This document shows positions 34,465-42,936 of a stretch of 63,396 nucleotides of DNA, one piece after another. Made by a program: the position numbers and the translations under genes. The stretch's first letter is position 1, and each line of letters begins with the position of its first letter. The notes under the pieces were generated by a model that saw only the letters and a program-made list of their open reading frames with translations, had not been told where the DNA came from and made no database searches. Source of the stretch: an uncultured Lachnospiraceae bacterium (GTDB taxonomy: Bacteria > Bacillota > Clostridia > Lachnospirales > Lachnospiraceae); assembly GCA_945949085.1 (NCBI GenBank), contig CAMFDJ010000018.1, forward strand, positions 1 to 63,396, written 5' to 3'.

Positions 34465-35304
34465 CTATATCTCTTCCGTTACCGGCGCCTCTATCTCTTC
34501 TTCTGCTGTTTCTTCCGTTACCGGCGCTATTGTCTCTTCTGCTACTGTTTCTGCGCTATCTGTCACTTCTGTCGGCAGTGCTTCCTGCCCGTCCGATTTC
34601 TCCATTTCCGGCATCGTCTCTGTCTGCTCTTCCGGCACTTCCTCCGTCGCAGCAGCTTCATCGGCATCAGGCAGTTCCTCTGTCTGCTCTTCAGGCAGTT
34701 CCTTCGTCGCAGCAGCTTCATCGACATCAGGCAGTTCCTCCGGCATAATAGCAGCTTCAGGAATTTCTTCCGATGCAACAGTTTCTTCCGCCTCAGGTAT
34801 CTCAACAGGTAACTCCTCCTCGGATTCCTCTCCATCAAGCTCCATCATCGGCACATCAAGCGGCACATCCCAAAACTCCACGATTTCCTTTGCCTTCTGC
34901 ACTGCTTTCCAGAAAATCTGATGCTCGATTCCCTCTATCCAGAGATTCGCTTTTGTCATGCCTCCCAACATATATTTTGATAAAATCCCGTTCAAAATAT
35001 CCATCGACATAATATCTGTCTTTGCAATCATCGCAAGTTCGTCATGATAATCATGTATGTGATAACGTGTGTAGAGATAACGATAATTCTGATCCATAAA
35101 GACTGTACTACTCAATTCATTCAAAAATGTAAGTAAAATCTCATCATAAACAGGGAAGGGAAGCGTTGCATGCGCCTTGTCAGCATAGTAAATGTCCGAC
35201 ACGTCTCTTCCACTTTTTCCCTCCAACCACGGCAAATAATAGACCAGTCTTTCCACGTCCGGCTTATACATAGCCAGAATTTCTTCTCTTCCCATTCTCT
35301 CCAT
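34465..35304 (-). CDS. Protein with unknown N-terminal domain and acidic repeat tail
   Basis: A 279-residue protein. Residues 1-150 form a conserved-looking, Tyr-rich soluble domain (MERMGREEILAMYKPDVERL). Residues 155-279 are very acidic, with tandem units ELPD[VA]DEAAAT[KE]E[LV]PEEQTE and the repeated APVTEE. The tail is likely disordered. No signal peptide is visible, so it may be cytosolic. The ATG at 35304 has GGGGAGG nine bases upstream. It is cotranscribed with the TetR gene. I cannot assign a function. Confidence 0.6.
   Translation of the reverse strand: MERMGREEILAMYKPDVERLVYYLPWLEGKSGRDVSDIYYADKAHATLPFPVYDEILLTFLNELSSTVFMDQNYRYLYTRYHIHDYHDELAMIAKTDIMSMDILNGILSKYMLGGMTKANLWIEGIEHQIFWKAVQKAKEIVEFWDVPLDVPMMELDGEESEEELPVEIPEAEETVASEEIPEAAIMPEELPDVDEAAATKELPEEQTEELPDADEAAATEEVPEEQTETMPEMEKSDGQEALPTEVTDSAETVAEETIAPVTEETAEEEIEAPVTEEI
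34621..34740. repeat. Two tandem 60-bp repeats in the acidic tail
   Basis: Bases 34621-34680 and 34681-34740 are the same 60-bp unit with four differences. Outside it, the unit TCTTCCGTTACCGGCGC occurs at 34472 and 34511. The tail therefore probably grew by duplication. Confidence 0.9.
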
Positions 35305-35412
35305 TTCAAAATACCTCCCCAAACCGGCATGACAGTTAAAAAATGACACAACAATCATTTTTATTTATTCTAACATAACTTGCCCAAAAAGGCTACTATC
35401 CCTGCACATTCT

Positions 35413-35441
35413 TTGACCACAAAATCATAGTGTGTTATGAT
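35413..35441 (+). promoter_or_regulatory. Promoter of the cNMP-domain protein
   Basis: TTGACC (35413-35418), 17-base spacer, TATGAT (35436-35441). The transcript starts near 35448, where a short dyad TGAGAAAAATCTCA lies. It ends just before the Shine-Dalgarno AGGAG. Confidence 0.75.
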
Positions 35442-35474
35442 ATCTGTGAGAAAAATCTCAGATAGGAGCGTGCT

Positions 35475-37754
35475 ATGGCAGAAATACAGATTCAATCAGG
35501 ACATACGATTATAGAAAAAGGGCAGCCTCTGACCACACTTTGCCTCATCATGGAGGGAAGCGTATCTCTGGACTTTCCTCTGGGGAGCGTTCGTCTCGGA
35601 CCTGGGGATGCAATCGGACTTTTAGATCTTTTGGATCAGTCTCATTCCTGTACCTATACGGCAATCACGGATGTGGTGGTTGAATTCTATCCATTTTCAC
35701 ACATCGAAGCTTTTTGCAGGGATATCATCAACGTTCCCTCCCTTACAAAAGCATTTTGCGATGCAGCCCTGATGCATATTTCCCATGTCCGCGACACCTA
35801 TGAGGTCGTAAAATATGAATGCGACAGCCTCTACTCGGCACTGATGCAATATTATAAAGAATATACCAGGCTATGCCAGCAATACACCATCACGCCCAAA
35901 CTTTTGCCGGGGCTGAGTGATGTCCATCCTCTCTCCACAGAAACGGATATTGACGGATACATCGGAAGATATTATAAGGACATGAAACAGATTTTTTCCG
36001 GTTCTTCGTTTGATTGCCTCTTCTGTAAGTCCGGCTTTCTGGAAGGCTTTTTGATGCGGGCATGTGAAGATATGCATAAAATCATGAATGGGTATGAAGA
36101 AATGACAGACTATCTGTCAGAACTTTCCTCTCTGCTCATCAATGAAGATGGTCTTGATTTTCTCGATCTGTATTCCTCCATGCTTGTTGTGACGAGCCGC
36201 AGGCATGAGGATACTCTGGCAATCACCTCTGCAATCGGCAAGCTGTTTTTACGTGCAGACAATGCTGCCTCCATCGACCAGACGCTTTATCAGCAGAGAC
36301 TTTCCGAATACCAGGATCTGGTTCATACATTAGAGCAGGAAACAACAGACAAAGAGATGGAAGATACACAAAATGCACTCACCTTACAGAATCTGACCGG
36401 TTCCCTTTCGCAAATCCTTGACTTTGCACAGGTTGACACTGCCTTTCGTACCGACTTTTTAAGGCAGCTCTCAAACTACAAAAACGAACCTGATAAAGCA
36501 GACACATCGGAATCTGCAACACAGCTTCGCAAGGCTCTGACCCAAGGCTTCCTGCATCTATATACAGAAGCCTTCTTCCGAAGTATGGAGCAAAAGCAGC
36601 TTCCTCCCATAATGAAAATGTTTTTTTATTTCGGTTATATGGATGAACAGCTTTGCGGCACTGACAATGCCCTGCAGTTATTTTCAAAATGTCATTTTCT
36701 ATCCAAAAAAGAGGAACCAAATGTATTTCTGCTGTACGACTGGCTGACCCTCATTTACACAGGAGCGCGTGAGCCGCACAAGGATGAATTTGACCGCGAT
36801 TTTCCTGCTTATATCCAATCCCTGGAAAACGAAGGCACCATCTCCCGGGAAGAGGCAGCCGGGCTTTTGCAGGACACAGCAGAGAAAGTACGTTTTGAGA
36901 TAAACAATCTGGTTGCATGCGGCATGAAGATTACATCCGGAAGCCCCGGAAACTTCTGTCCTATTTTATCGGAACACAACTTCATTAAGTCTCCGGCTTC
37001 TGTTATACTTGGCAAACCTCAGGTTGCACAGGCCTTATCCTCGATTCTGGAAATCGATTTCTCGGCATACCATCGTGAAGTCATGTTTTCGGATGCGACC
37101 CTTGGCAGTCAGCATGAATTTGTCCAAAGCAGGGTGCTTCCCGAGTTTATTCTATTACCGGGAATCGGCATGCGTGGTGCTCTGTGGCAGGAAATTGAAG
37201 GTGCCAAAAGACAGACCCCTGCCTGTATGCTGCTACCCATCCTGTGTATGACAGACCTCAATCTCATCATGCTCAGACTCACGGGAGAATTCAGGTGGGA
37301 AATGTGCAAACGCATGACCGGTTCGCGCTGGAACGATGTCACCTATCCTTCCCTGACCAGCGAATATACAGACTATCTGCAATTTTACAGACGAAACAAT
37401 GCGCTGTCACCGGAAGCCAAGCAAAAATGCAAGCAACAGCTTGCCCGCGTGCGGAATCGATTCAAGGAATCCTTCCTGATCGACTATATTGCCTGGATTC
37501 TTTTTGAATCCAAAGGCTCTCCCCGCCTAAATAAGGTTGCAAGACAGATTTTTGCAACCTACTGTCCTTTTCCAAAAGACACTCGCGCGGAGCTGAAAAA
37601 AAATCCATTGTACACCAGATTATTGGAACAATATGAAACCCATAAAAAAAAGGAATTGACTCGTATCAATTCCGTAATCTTCCGTATCAAGAGAAACAAC
37701 AGGAATTATTGCCCCGATGCGCTTCTCAAACAAGCTGACTTTCTGGAGCAATAG
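35475..37754 (+). CDS. Large cyclic-nucleotide-binding-domain protein of unknown function
   Basis: A 759-residue soluble protein. The first 120 residues resemble a cNMP-binding (CRP-like) beta-barrel: GHTIIEKGQPLTTLCLIMEG and LGPGDAIGLLDLL. No helix-turn-helix follows, so it is not a CRP-type regulator. The remaining 640 residues are mostly helical, contain several Tyr-rich stretches and no domain that I recognise. Its strong promoter and SD (AGGAGCGTGCT) indicate a real gene. It is followed 32 bases later by a VanZ-like gene, so the two probably share a transcript. I give no function beyond a likely sensor role. Confidence 0.7.
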   Translation: MAEIQIQSGHTIIEKGQPLTTLCLIMEGSVSLDFPLGSVRLGPGDAIGLLDLLDQSHSCTYTAITDVVVEFYPFSHIEAFCRDIINVPSLTKAFCDAALMHISHVRDTYEVVKYECDSLYSALMQYYKEYTRLCQQYTITPKLLPGLSDVHPLSTETDIDGYIGRYYKDMKQIFSGSSFDCLFCKSGFLEGFLMRACEDMHKIMNGYEEMTDYLSELSSLLINEDGLDFLDLYSSMLVVTSRRHEDTLAITSAIGKLFLRADNAASIDQTLYQQRLSEYQDLVHTLEQETTDKEMEDTQNALTLQNLTGSLSQILDFAQVDTAFRTDFLRQLSNYKNEPDKADTSESATQLRKALTQGFLHLYTEAFFRSMEQKQLPPIMKMFFYFGYMDEQLCGTDNALQLFSKCHFLSKKEEPNVFLLYDWLTLIYTGAREPHKDEFDRDFPAYIQSLENEGTISREEAAGLLQDTAEKVRFEINNLVACGMKITSGSPGNFCPILSEHNFIKSPASVILGKPQVAQALSSILEIDFSAYHREVMFSDATLGSQHEFVQSRVLPEFILLPGIGMRGALWQEIEGAKRQTPACMLLPILCMTDLNLIMLRLTGEFRWEMCKRMTGSRWNDVTYPSLTSEYTDYLQFYRRNNALSPEAKQKCKQQLARVRNRFKESFLIDYIAWILFESKGSPRLNKVARQIFATYCPFPKDTRAELKKNPLYTRLLEQYETHKKKELTRINSVIFRIKRNNRNYCPDALLKQADFLEQ

Positions 37755-37786
37755 ATGGACTTTGCTTTTCAAAGAGGAAACATACC

Positions 37787-38335
37787 ATGAAAAAACTATT
37801 CTATTATATATGGCTTTTTATCAAAACGCTGCTGAGACTGGTTTTAAAACCGCTTTCTTTTATTCCTGCGATTGTAATGATGTATCTGATTTTCTCCTTT
37901 TCCGGTCAGAACGGATCCTCATCCGCAGCACTCAGCTATAAAGTGACGGAGGTGATTGTAGAGACTGTCAATGAAACGGCTGACCTGAATCTGTCACAGG
38001 CACAGATCAATGCCTATATCGAGAGATTCCACTATCCTGTCAGAAAGCTGGCACATTTCACAGAATATATGCTTCTGGCTATTTCTGTTGCTTTTCCGTT
38101 ATACGTCTACGGCATGCGCGGCATCTGGCTGATGCTCTTTGCCGGAGCATTTTGCGTCGGTTTTGCTGCGCTTGACGAGTATCACCAATCCTTTGTATCA
38201 GGCAGAACACCTTCCAAAAAAGATGTCATGATAGATTCCTGTGGTGTCTTTCTAGGCATCATTCTCACACGAATCATTGGTTTTATCGGCAGAAAGACGG
38301 TTTTTGCTCCGCTTGCCAAAAAGCGTCGTCATTAG
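37787..38335 (+). CDS. VanZ-like membrane protein
   Basis: A 182-residue protein with about four membrane segments. The family pattern is clear: RKLAHFTEYMLLAIS then DEYHQSFVSGRTPSKKDVMIDSCGV. VanZ-like proteins are linked to glycopeptide tolerance in some bacteria, but most homologues have no known role. An AAGAGGAAAC Shine-Dalgarno precedes the ATG. It follows the cNMP-domain gene, and no separate promoter is visible. Confidence 0.85.
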   Translation: MKKLFYYIWLFIKTLLRLVLKPLSFIPAIVMMYLIFSFSGQNGSSSAALSYKVTEVIVETVNETADLNLSQAQINAYIERFHYPVRKLAHFTEYMLLAISVAFPLYVYGMRGIWLMLFAGAFCVGFAALDEYHQSFVSGRTPSKKDVMIDSCGVFLGIILTRIIGFIGRKTVFAPLAKKRRH

Positions 38336-38510
38336 TTATCAGTGTTTATTTTCGCATAAGTCTACTTCTGACTTCATATAATATTAGCAATCAGTGTGAG
38401 CTGATATCTTTTTTACACTCTCTGCTTCCTTTTTATATTGGTCTGCGCACTCTACAATGAAGATAGTCGGTAATCACGCGCTAAATTAGATTGAAAAGGA
38501 AGCATATTCA

Positions 38511-38840
38511 ATGTCTGTGAATTATAAAGTAATTGGCAACCGCATCCAACAGCTCAGAAAAGCAAGAAGGCACACCCAGGAACAAATGGCCGAGGCACTT
38601 GATGTCTCCCCCGGCTACATCAGCCAGATTGAACGAGGTATTACACGCCCCAATCTGGATATGCTCGGTAGCATCGCGCAATACTTAGAATGCGACATGG
38701 GACAATTTGTCTATCAATGCCAGTCGCCTTCCATGAGTTTTTATGAAGACGACATCTGTCATGATTATGAACAGCTCACTCCGCAGGAACGCCGAATGCT
38801 TTCCTACTTACTAAAAACATATCTGCAAAATAAACGTTAA
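38511..38840 (+). CDS. XRE-family transcriptional regulator
   Basis: A 109-residue protein with a Cro/CI-type helix-turn-helix in residues 8-62 (IGNRIQQLRKARRHTQEQMAE, LDVSPGYISQIERG). The C-terminal 45 residues form a short acidic helical domain. Ligand and targets are unknown. A TATAAT-like -10 (38379 region) has a poor -35, so the promoter is uncertain. A bidirectional terminator shared with htpG follows. Confidence 0.85.
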   Translation: MSVNYKVIGNRIQQLRKARRHTQEQMAEALDVSPGYISQIERGITRPNLDMLGSIAQYLECDMGQFVYQCQSPSMSFYEDDICHDYEQLTPQERRMLSYLLKTYLQNKR

Positions 38841-38884
38841 AAAAGTCGCACATGGCTCTTATCAAGAGTCATATGCGACTTTTT
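38840..38884. terminator. Bidirectional terminator between the XRE gene and htpG
   Basis: Outer stem AAAAAGTCGCA / TGCGACTTTTT with an inner hairpin around TGGCTCTT and AAGAGTCA. It ends the convergent genes from both sides. Confidence 0.92.
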
Positions 38885-38887
38885 CAA

Positions 38888-40993
38888 TTATTCAGCATCT
38901 TTTGTCAGCAAAATCATGATGTCATTGCTTCTGGCAATGAACTTTGTCATTGCCTCCGGAGATAACGGTGCATTCTGGATACTTGCAAGATCATAGAGCT
39001 GTTCGCATATCATCTTTACATGTTCTCCATCCTCATGTTCCATGATATACTGCACAAGCGGATGATTGGCATTCAGTACAAGCGTGCTGCCCTCGTCACC
39101 GCCAAACATACTCATATCCATACCGCCGCCATACATTTTCATCATATCCTGCATTCTGCGTGTTTCCTCGGATATCGTCATCATGGAAGCAATCTTCTTA
39201 TTCTTCAGCTTATCGATTTTAACGGCAAGCTTTTCTTTTTTCAGTGCCTTCTGCATCATCTTCGCAATTCTCTCAGCAGCCTCATCAAGCTCCTTCTGTG
39301 CTTTTTTAGAGGTTTTCGATTTAAAAGTATCTGTCAGATCCGCATCAATTCTCTTAAACTTGACATTCTCATTTTTGCTCTCCAGCTGTGATACAAACGG
39401 CTGATCAATATTGTGCGTCAAAATGACGGCATCCATTTTCGCCTGACGGAACATATTAATGTACTGGCTCTGCTGCTGTTCATCTGTCACATAATAAATA
39501 ACCTTCTCTTTTGGTTCCTCCGCTGTCTCTTCGGTATCATCCGCTTTCTCATCAGATACCACTTCAGCCTCTACGGTATTGCCATTCTCATCAACAGCCT
39601 TTGCAGATTCGTCCTCATCCTCTGTATCGATTGGCTTTGTCTCAAGGCATTCCGGCAATGTCATGTATACGCCGTCAATGTTCTTAAACAGAATGTAATC
39701 ATTCATCTTCTCACAGAACTTATCATCCTTTAAGCAGCCAAATTTGATGAACGGGCTGATGTCATCCCAATATTTCTCGTAGTCTTCTTTCTGCGTCTTG
39801 CACATACCGGAAAGCTTATCTGCAACCTTCTTGGAGATATACTCGGAAATCTTCTTCACAAATCCGTCATTCTGCAGCGCAGATCTGGAAACGTTAAGCG
39901 GCAGATCCGGGCAGTCGATCACACCCTTTAAGAGCATCAGATACTCCGGGATCACCTCTTTGATGTTATCCGCAATAAATACCTGATTGTTGTACAGCTT
40001 GATGGTTCCCTCAATGGATTCAAATTCCATATTGATCTTCGGGAAGTACAGGATACCCTTTAAGTTAAACGGATAGTCCATATTTAAATGAATCCAGAAC
40101 AAAGGCTCCTTATAATCCATGAATACCTTGCGATAGAATGCCAAGTACTCTTCCTTTGTACATTCATTGGGATGTTTGGTCCAAAGAGGCTGTGTATCAT
40201 TCATCAGCTCGGGACGCTTCTTGATACGGAGCTTTTTCACCATCTTTTTGGTATCCTCTTCGCCCTCTTTTCCATAGACCGTTTCTTCTTCCTCAAAACT
40301 TTCTACCACCTCATCGGTATCCAGTTTTTCCTCTTCTTTGATGACCTGTACATCCTTGTCATCTTCCTTGGACACATAAATCTCTGTCGGCATGAAAGAG
40401 CAATATTTCTTAATGACCTCTTTTGCCTTATATTCATTACAGAATTCCAGACAATCCTCATTGACGAACAGGGTGATTTTTGTACCTACTTTGTCATAAT
40501 CGCCGTCCTCCATTGTATACTCTGTTCCACCGTCGCATTCCCAGTGAACAGGCTTTGCACCTTCCTTGTAGGAAAGTGTATCAATGTGTACCTGATCTGC
40601 TACCATAAATGCGGAATAAAATCCCAGACCAAAATGTCCGATGATCTGATCCTCATTTGTCTTATCCTTATATTTCTCAATAAAGTCTGTTGCACCCGAA
40701 AAAGCGATCTGGTTGATATATTCCTCCACCTCATCAGCAGTCATTCCAAGTCCGTTATCGATGATCTGGATCGTTTTCTTCTCAGGATTGAGCAGAACCT
40801 GTACCTTACTCTTATAATCTGCGGGACATTCATATTCTCCCATCATCTCCAGCTTTTTCAGCTTTGTAATTGCATCACAGCCGTTTGAAATGAGTTCACG
40901 ATAGAAAATATCATGATCTGAATACAACCATTTCTTAATGATTGGAAAAATGTTATCGCTATTAATCGATAAGCTTCCCTGTTTCTGTGCCAT
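38888..40993 (-). CDS. htpG: Molecular chaperone HtpG (Hsp90)
   Basis: A 701-residue Hsp90. The N-terminal ATPase site has ELISNGCDAITKL, IDNGLGMT and GHFGLGFYSAFMVADQV. The middle domain continues with NEDCLEF and NVSRSALQN, and the C-terminal dimerisation region is complete. It is longer than usual (about 620-640), with acidic insertions near residues 250-280 and 470-500 (DEKADDTEETAEEPKEK). The ATG at 40993 has AAAGGA upstream; the longer frame reaches into the promoter. A CIRCE element controls it. Confidence 0.95.
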   Translation of the reverse strand: MAQKQGSLSINSDNIFPIIKKWLYSDHDIFYRELISNGCDAITKLKKLEMMGEYECPADYKSKVQVLLNPEKKTIQIIDNGLGMTADEVEEYINQIAFSGATDFIEKYKDKTNEDQIIGHFGLGFYSAFMVADQVHIDTLSYKEGAKPVHWECDGGTEYTMEDGDYDKVGTKITLFVNEDCLEFCNEYKAKEVIKKYCSFMPTEIYVSKEDDKDVQVIKEEEKLDTDEVVESFEEEETVYGKEGEEDTKKMVKKLRIKKRPELMNDTQPLWTKHPNECTKEEYLAFYRKVFMDYKEPLFWIHLNMDYPFNLKGILYFPKINMEFESIEGTIKLYNNQVFIADNIKEVIPEYLMLLKGVIDCPDLPLNVSRSALQNDGFVKKISEYISKKVADKLSGMCKTQKEDYEKYWDDISPFIKFGCLKDDKFCEKMNDYILFKNIDGVYMTLPECLETKPIDTEDEDESAKAVDENGNTVEAEVVSDEKADDTEETAEEPKEKVIYYVTDEQQQSQYINMFRQAKMDAVILTHNIDQPFVSQLESKNENVKFKRIDADLTDTFKSKTSKKAQKELDEAAERIAKMMQKALKKEKLAVKIDKLKNKKIASMMTISEETRRMQDMMKMYGGGMDMSMFGGDEGSTLVLNANHPLVQYIMEHEDGEHVKMICEQLYDLASIQNAPLSPEAMTKFIARSNDIMILLTKDAE

Positions 40994-41060
40994 AAAAATC
41001 ACATTCCTTTCTTTCGATAATATTCGCAATGTTTTTTCGACAACTTTGCCGCTAAAACAA

Positions 41061-41089
41061 ATTGTATGCCCCACCTTCCGAAAAGTCAA
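41061..41089 (-). promoter_or_regulatory. SigmaA promoter of htpG
   Basis: Minus-strand TTGACT (41084-41089), 17-base spacer, TACAAT (41061-41066). The CIRCE operator begins seven bases upstream of the -35 box. Confidence 0.85.
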
Positions 41090-41096
41090 GAAAAAA

Positions 41097-41123
41097 TTAG
41101 CACTCATTTAAACTGAGTGCTAA
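41097..41123 (-). promoter_or_regulatory. CIRCE operator (HrcA site), also terminator-shaped
   Basis: Perfect TTAGCACTC-N9-GAGTGCTAA. This is the binding site of the heat-shock repressor HrcA. On the minus strand it is followed by six T residues, so the same hairpin also looks like an intrinsic terminator for the foldase gene ending at 41191. Confidence 0.95.
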
Positions 41124-41190
41124 CAGAATCCGTGAAACCCTTATTTTACAACACTTCCAGGCTTTCTAAATTTTTTATAAAATACCCTGT

Positions 41191-42261
41191 TTATTCCATT
41201 TGCTTCTGAAAATACCTGTCGTATGCCGAAAAAAAGCTGTCTGTTTTCACATCCGGATCATGAAGAAACGAAACACTGTTCCAAAGAGGTTCATTTAAAT
41301 TACGAATCTGTGTCTGTACAAAATCATCGTAAATCCTTGAGAAAGCTTCCTCCTTACGCTGTGTTACAATCTTATCTTTGTTGATCTGCGTCTGCTCTTT
41401 GTCAAACGTGGAGATACATTTTAAGATCACATATCCTGTGCCCGTCTGCACAATATCGCTTATTTCATCCTTCCCCAGATTAAAAGCCGCCTCTTCATAT
41501 GCCCTATCCATCACGCCTTTTCCAAAGGAAACAATGCTCTGCCCTTCCTCATTGTACTGAGTGGCGAGCAGATCAAAATCCTCTCCATCCTGCAAAAGCT
41601 TCTGTACATGACAGATTCTGTCGTATGCCGCCTTTTGGCCACTTTCTGTCATCTCCGCCTGCTGTCCGTCGGCATCTGTCGTAACTGTCCCTATAAAGAT
41701 CTGTTCAACAGTGACTGTTCTTGCCTCATCGTCGCTTATTTCAGGATTTGTATCCTGAATAATCAACTGATACACCTTATTGGCAAGTGCATACTCCTCA
41801 TAAAGCCCGGCAATATCGCTTTCTGTGACATCCAAAAGCGTGATTTCCGTCTCTGAGAGAGAGCCAAAATAATCCTTCGCCGCATCCTGTGCCAATTTCT
41901 GTTCTTCCTCAGACAGACTGACTCCCTGCTTTGCTGCCAGCAGAGTCATCGTCTTAATCTGCGCCACGCGGGCAAGCACAACATTTTTGATTTTCTGTTC
42001 GACGGTTAAATCTCCAATTTTTTTATCCCAGATTGCAGACCCATAGATCTTTTCATACTGATTCTGCATATTCGTCAGATAGACCATGATCTCCGGCTTG
42101 CTACAGGAAGTCTCTCCTATCCGGAAGATTTCATCCTGTGCAAATCCCGTGGTGAGTACAACCTTCGTGGCAGCCGCATTTTCTTTCTGCGCACATCCTG
42201 CAAGCAGACACAGAAAAAGGCTGATACAAACAATATGCCACTTCATTCTATATCGATTCAT
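41191..42261 (-). CDS. PrsA-like foldase lipoprotein
   Basis: A 356-residue lipoprotein. The N-terminus (MNRYRMKWHIVCISLFLCLLAGC) is a lipoprotein signal with lipobox LAGC. Residues about 35-170 form a SurA/PrsA-like helical region. A PpiC-like domain (about 180-300) includes VEQIFIG, FDLLATQYNEE and VSFGKGVMDRAYEEAAFNLG, but a full catalytic set cannot be confirmed. It may act as a peptidyl-prolyl isomerase or folding factor on the outer membrane face. The ATG at 42261 has AGGAAG before it; an earlier ATG at 42279 is possible. A long hairpin lies just upstream. Confidence 0.8.
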   Translation of the reverse strand: MNRYRMKWHIVCISLFLCLLAGCAQKENAAATKVVLTTGFAQDEIFRIGETSCSKPEIMVYLTNMQNQYEKIYGSAIWDKKIGDLTVEQKIKNVVLARVAQIKTMTLLAAKQGVSLSEEEQKLAQDAAKDYFGSLSETEITLLDVTESDIAGLYEEYALANKVYQLIIQDTNPEISDDEARTVTVEQIFIGTVTTDADGQQAEMTESGQKAAYDRICHVQKLLQDGEDFDLLATQYNEEGQSIVSFGKGVMDRAYEEAAFNLGKDEISDIVQTGTGYVILKCISTFDKEQTQINKDKIVTQRKEEAFSRIYDDFVQTQIRNLNEPLWNSVSFLHDPDVKTDSFFSAYDRYFQKQME

Positions 42262-42283
42262 TCTTATTTTCTTCCTCATTACA

Positions 42284-42315
42284 ACAGCCTTCCTATCAAT
42301 GGATAGAAAGGCTGT
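42284..42315 (-). promoter_or_regulatory. 14-bp hairpin directly before the foldase start
   Basis: ACAGCCTTCCTATC pairs with GATAGAAAGGCTGT at 13 of 14 positions, with a four-base loop. There is no U run on the minus strand, so it is not a standard terminator. It lies after the stop of the 70-residue gene and before the foldase start, where it could set relative expression or mRNA processing. Confidence 0.55.
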
Positions 42316-42341
42316 CTCAACCTGATATTGCACGTTGCATT

Positions 42342-42554
42342 CTATTCTGTCATATCAATCGTGACATGTCCGCTTCCCGCTGCCGCAATGTTCTTCAGAT
42401 CAATTGCAGATATGTTTGAAACATTCTTCAGAACAATATCGGCCTTAGCAGATGCTGCAATAGATTTCAAATCCAGTATGGAGTATCCGGATGCATCAAT
42501 GATCAGTCCGCCTCCTGCCGCAACAATTCTCTTTAAATCTAATGCTGATCGCAT
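42342..42554 (-). CDS. 70-residue protein of three short repeats
   Basis: A 70-residue frame with its own promoter and an AGGTGG Shine-Dalgarno, so likely real. The protein consists of three units of 22-24 residues with the pattern [AI][LI]DLK-x-I-[AV]A-x-[GA] followed by a short hydrophobic strand (LIIDASGY, ADIVLKNVS, HVTIDMTE). This suggests helix-plus-strand repeats in a small solenoid. I recognise no function. It lies upstream of the foldase gene. Confidence 0.75.
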   Translation of the reverse strand: MRSALDLKRIVAAGGGLIIDASGYSILDLKSIAASAKADIVLKNVSNISAIDLKNIAAAGSGHVTIDMTE

Positions 42555-42600
42555 AACCTATACCACCTTTCCCCTTATTTCGATACCTTTTCTCTATTTT

Positions 42601-42629
42601 ACTGTATTTCCGATTGCATGTCTAGTCAA
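42601..42629 (-). promoter_or_regulatory. Promoter of the 70-residue gene
   Basis: Minus-strand TTGACT (42624-42629), 17-base spacer, TACAGT (42601-42606). Confidence 0.75.
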
Positions 42630-42669
42630 TATCTCAAAAAAATAAAAGCCTAGAAAATAAAAAAAAGTA

Positions 42670-42699
42670 TTGCAAAGTCTGCTATTACCATGCTATAAT
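42670..42699 (+). promoter_or_regulatory. Promoter of tRNA-Trp
   Basis: TTGCAA (42670-42675), 18-base spacer, TATAAT (42694-42699), ending 20 bases before the tRNA. Confidence 0.8.
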
Positions 42700-42719
42700 T
42701 TACTTCGGTGCTAATCCAA

Positions 42720-42790
42720 AGGGGAATAGTACAGCGGTAGTGCGGCGGTCTCCAAAACCGTTAACGGGGGTTCGATTCCCTCTTCCCCTG
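42720..42790 (+). tRNA. tRNA-Trp (anticodon CCA)
   Basis: Cloverleaf with acceptor AGGGGAA / TTCCCCT, anticodon loop CTCCAAA (CCA), T arm with GTTCGATT and discriminator G. CCA is not encoded. Confidence 0.95.
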
Positions 42791-42795
42791 CTATC

Positions 42796-42840
42796 AAAAA
42801 TGCTTGAAAGTAATGAGTTTATTTGCTTTTAGGCATTTTT
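42796..42840 (+). terminator. Terminator after tRNA-Trp
   Basis: AAAAATGCTTGAAAG pairs with CTTTTAGGCATTTTT, with two G-U pairs. A T run follows. Between here and 42937 no gene or second terminator is clear; a T-rich stretch precedes the SseB-like stop. Confidence 0.8.
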
Positions 42841-42936
42841 TATTTTTATCAAAGTGGAAAAATCATCCACGAGGTAATCAAAAAAGTCCGATAAAGCCCT
42901 AAAAAAGGAAAGGATAGCTGAGAATGATATTAGCTT

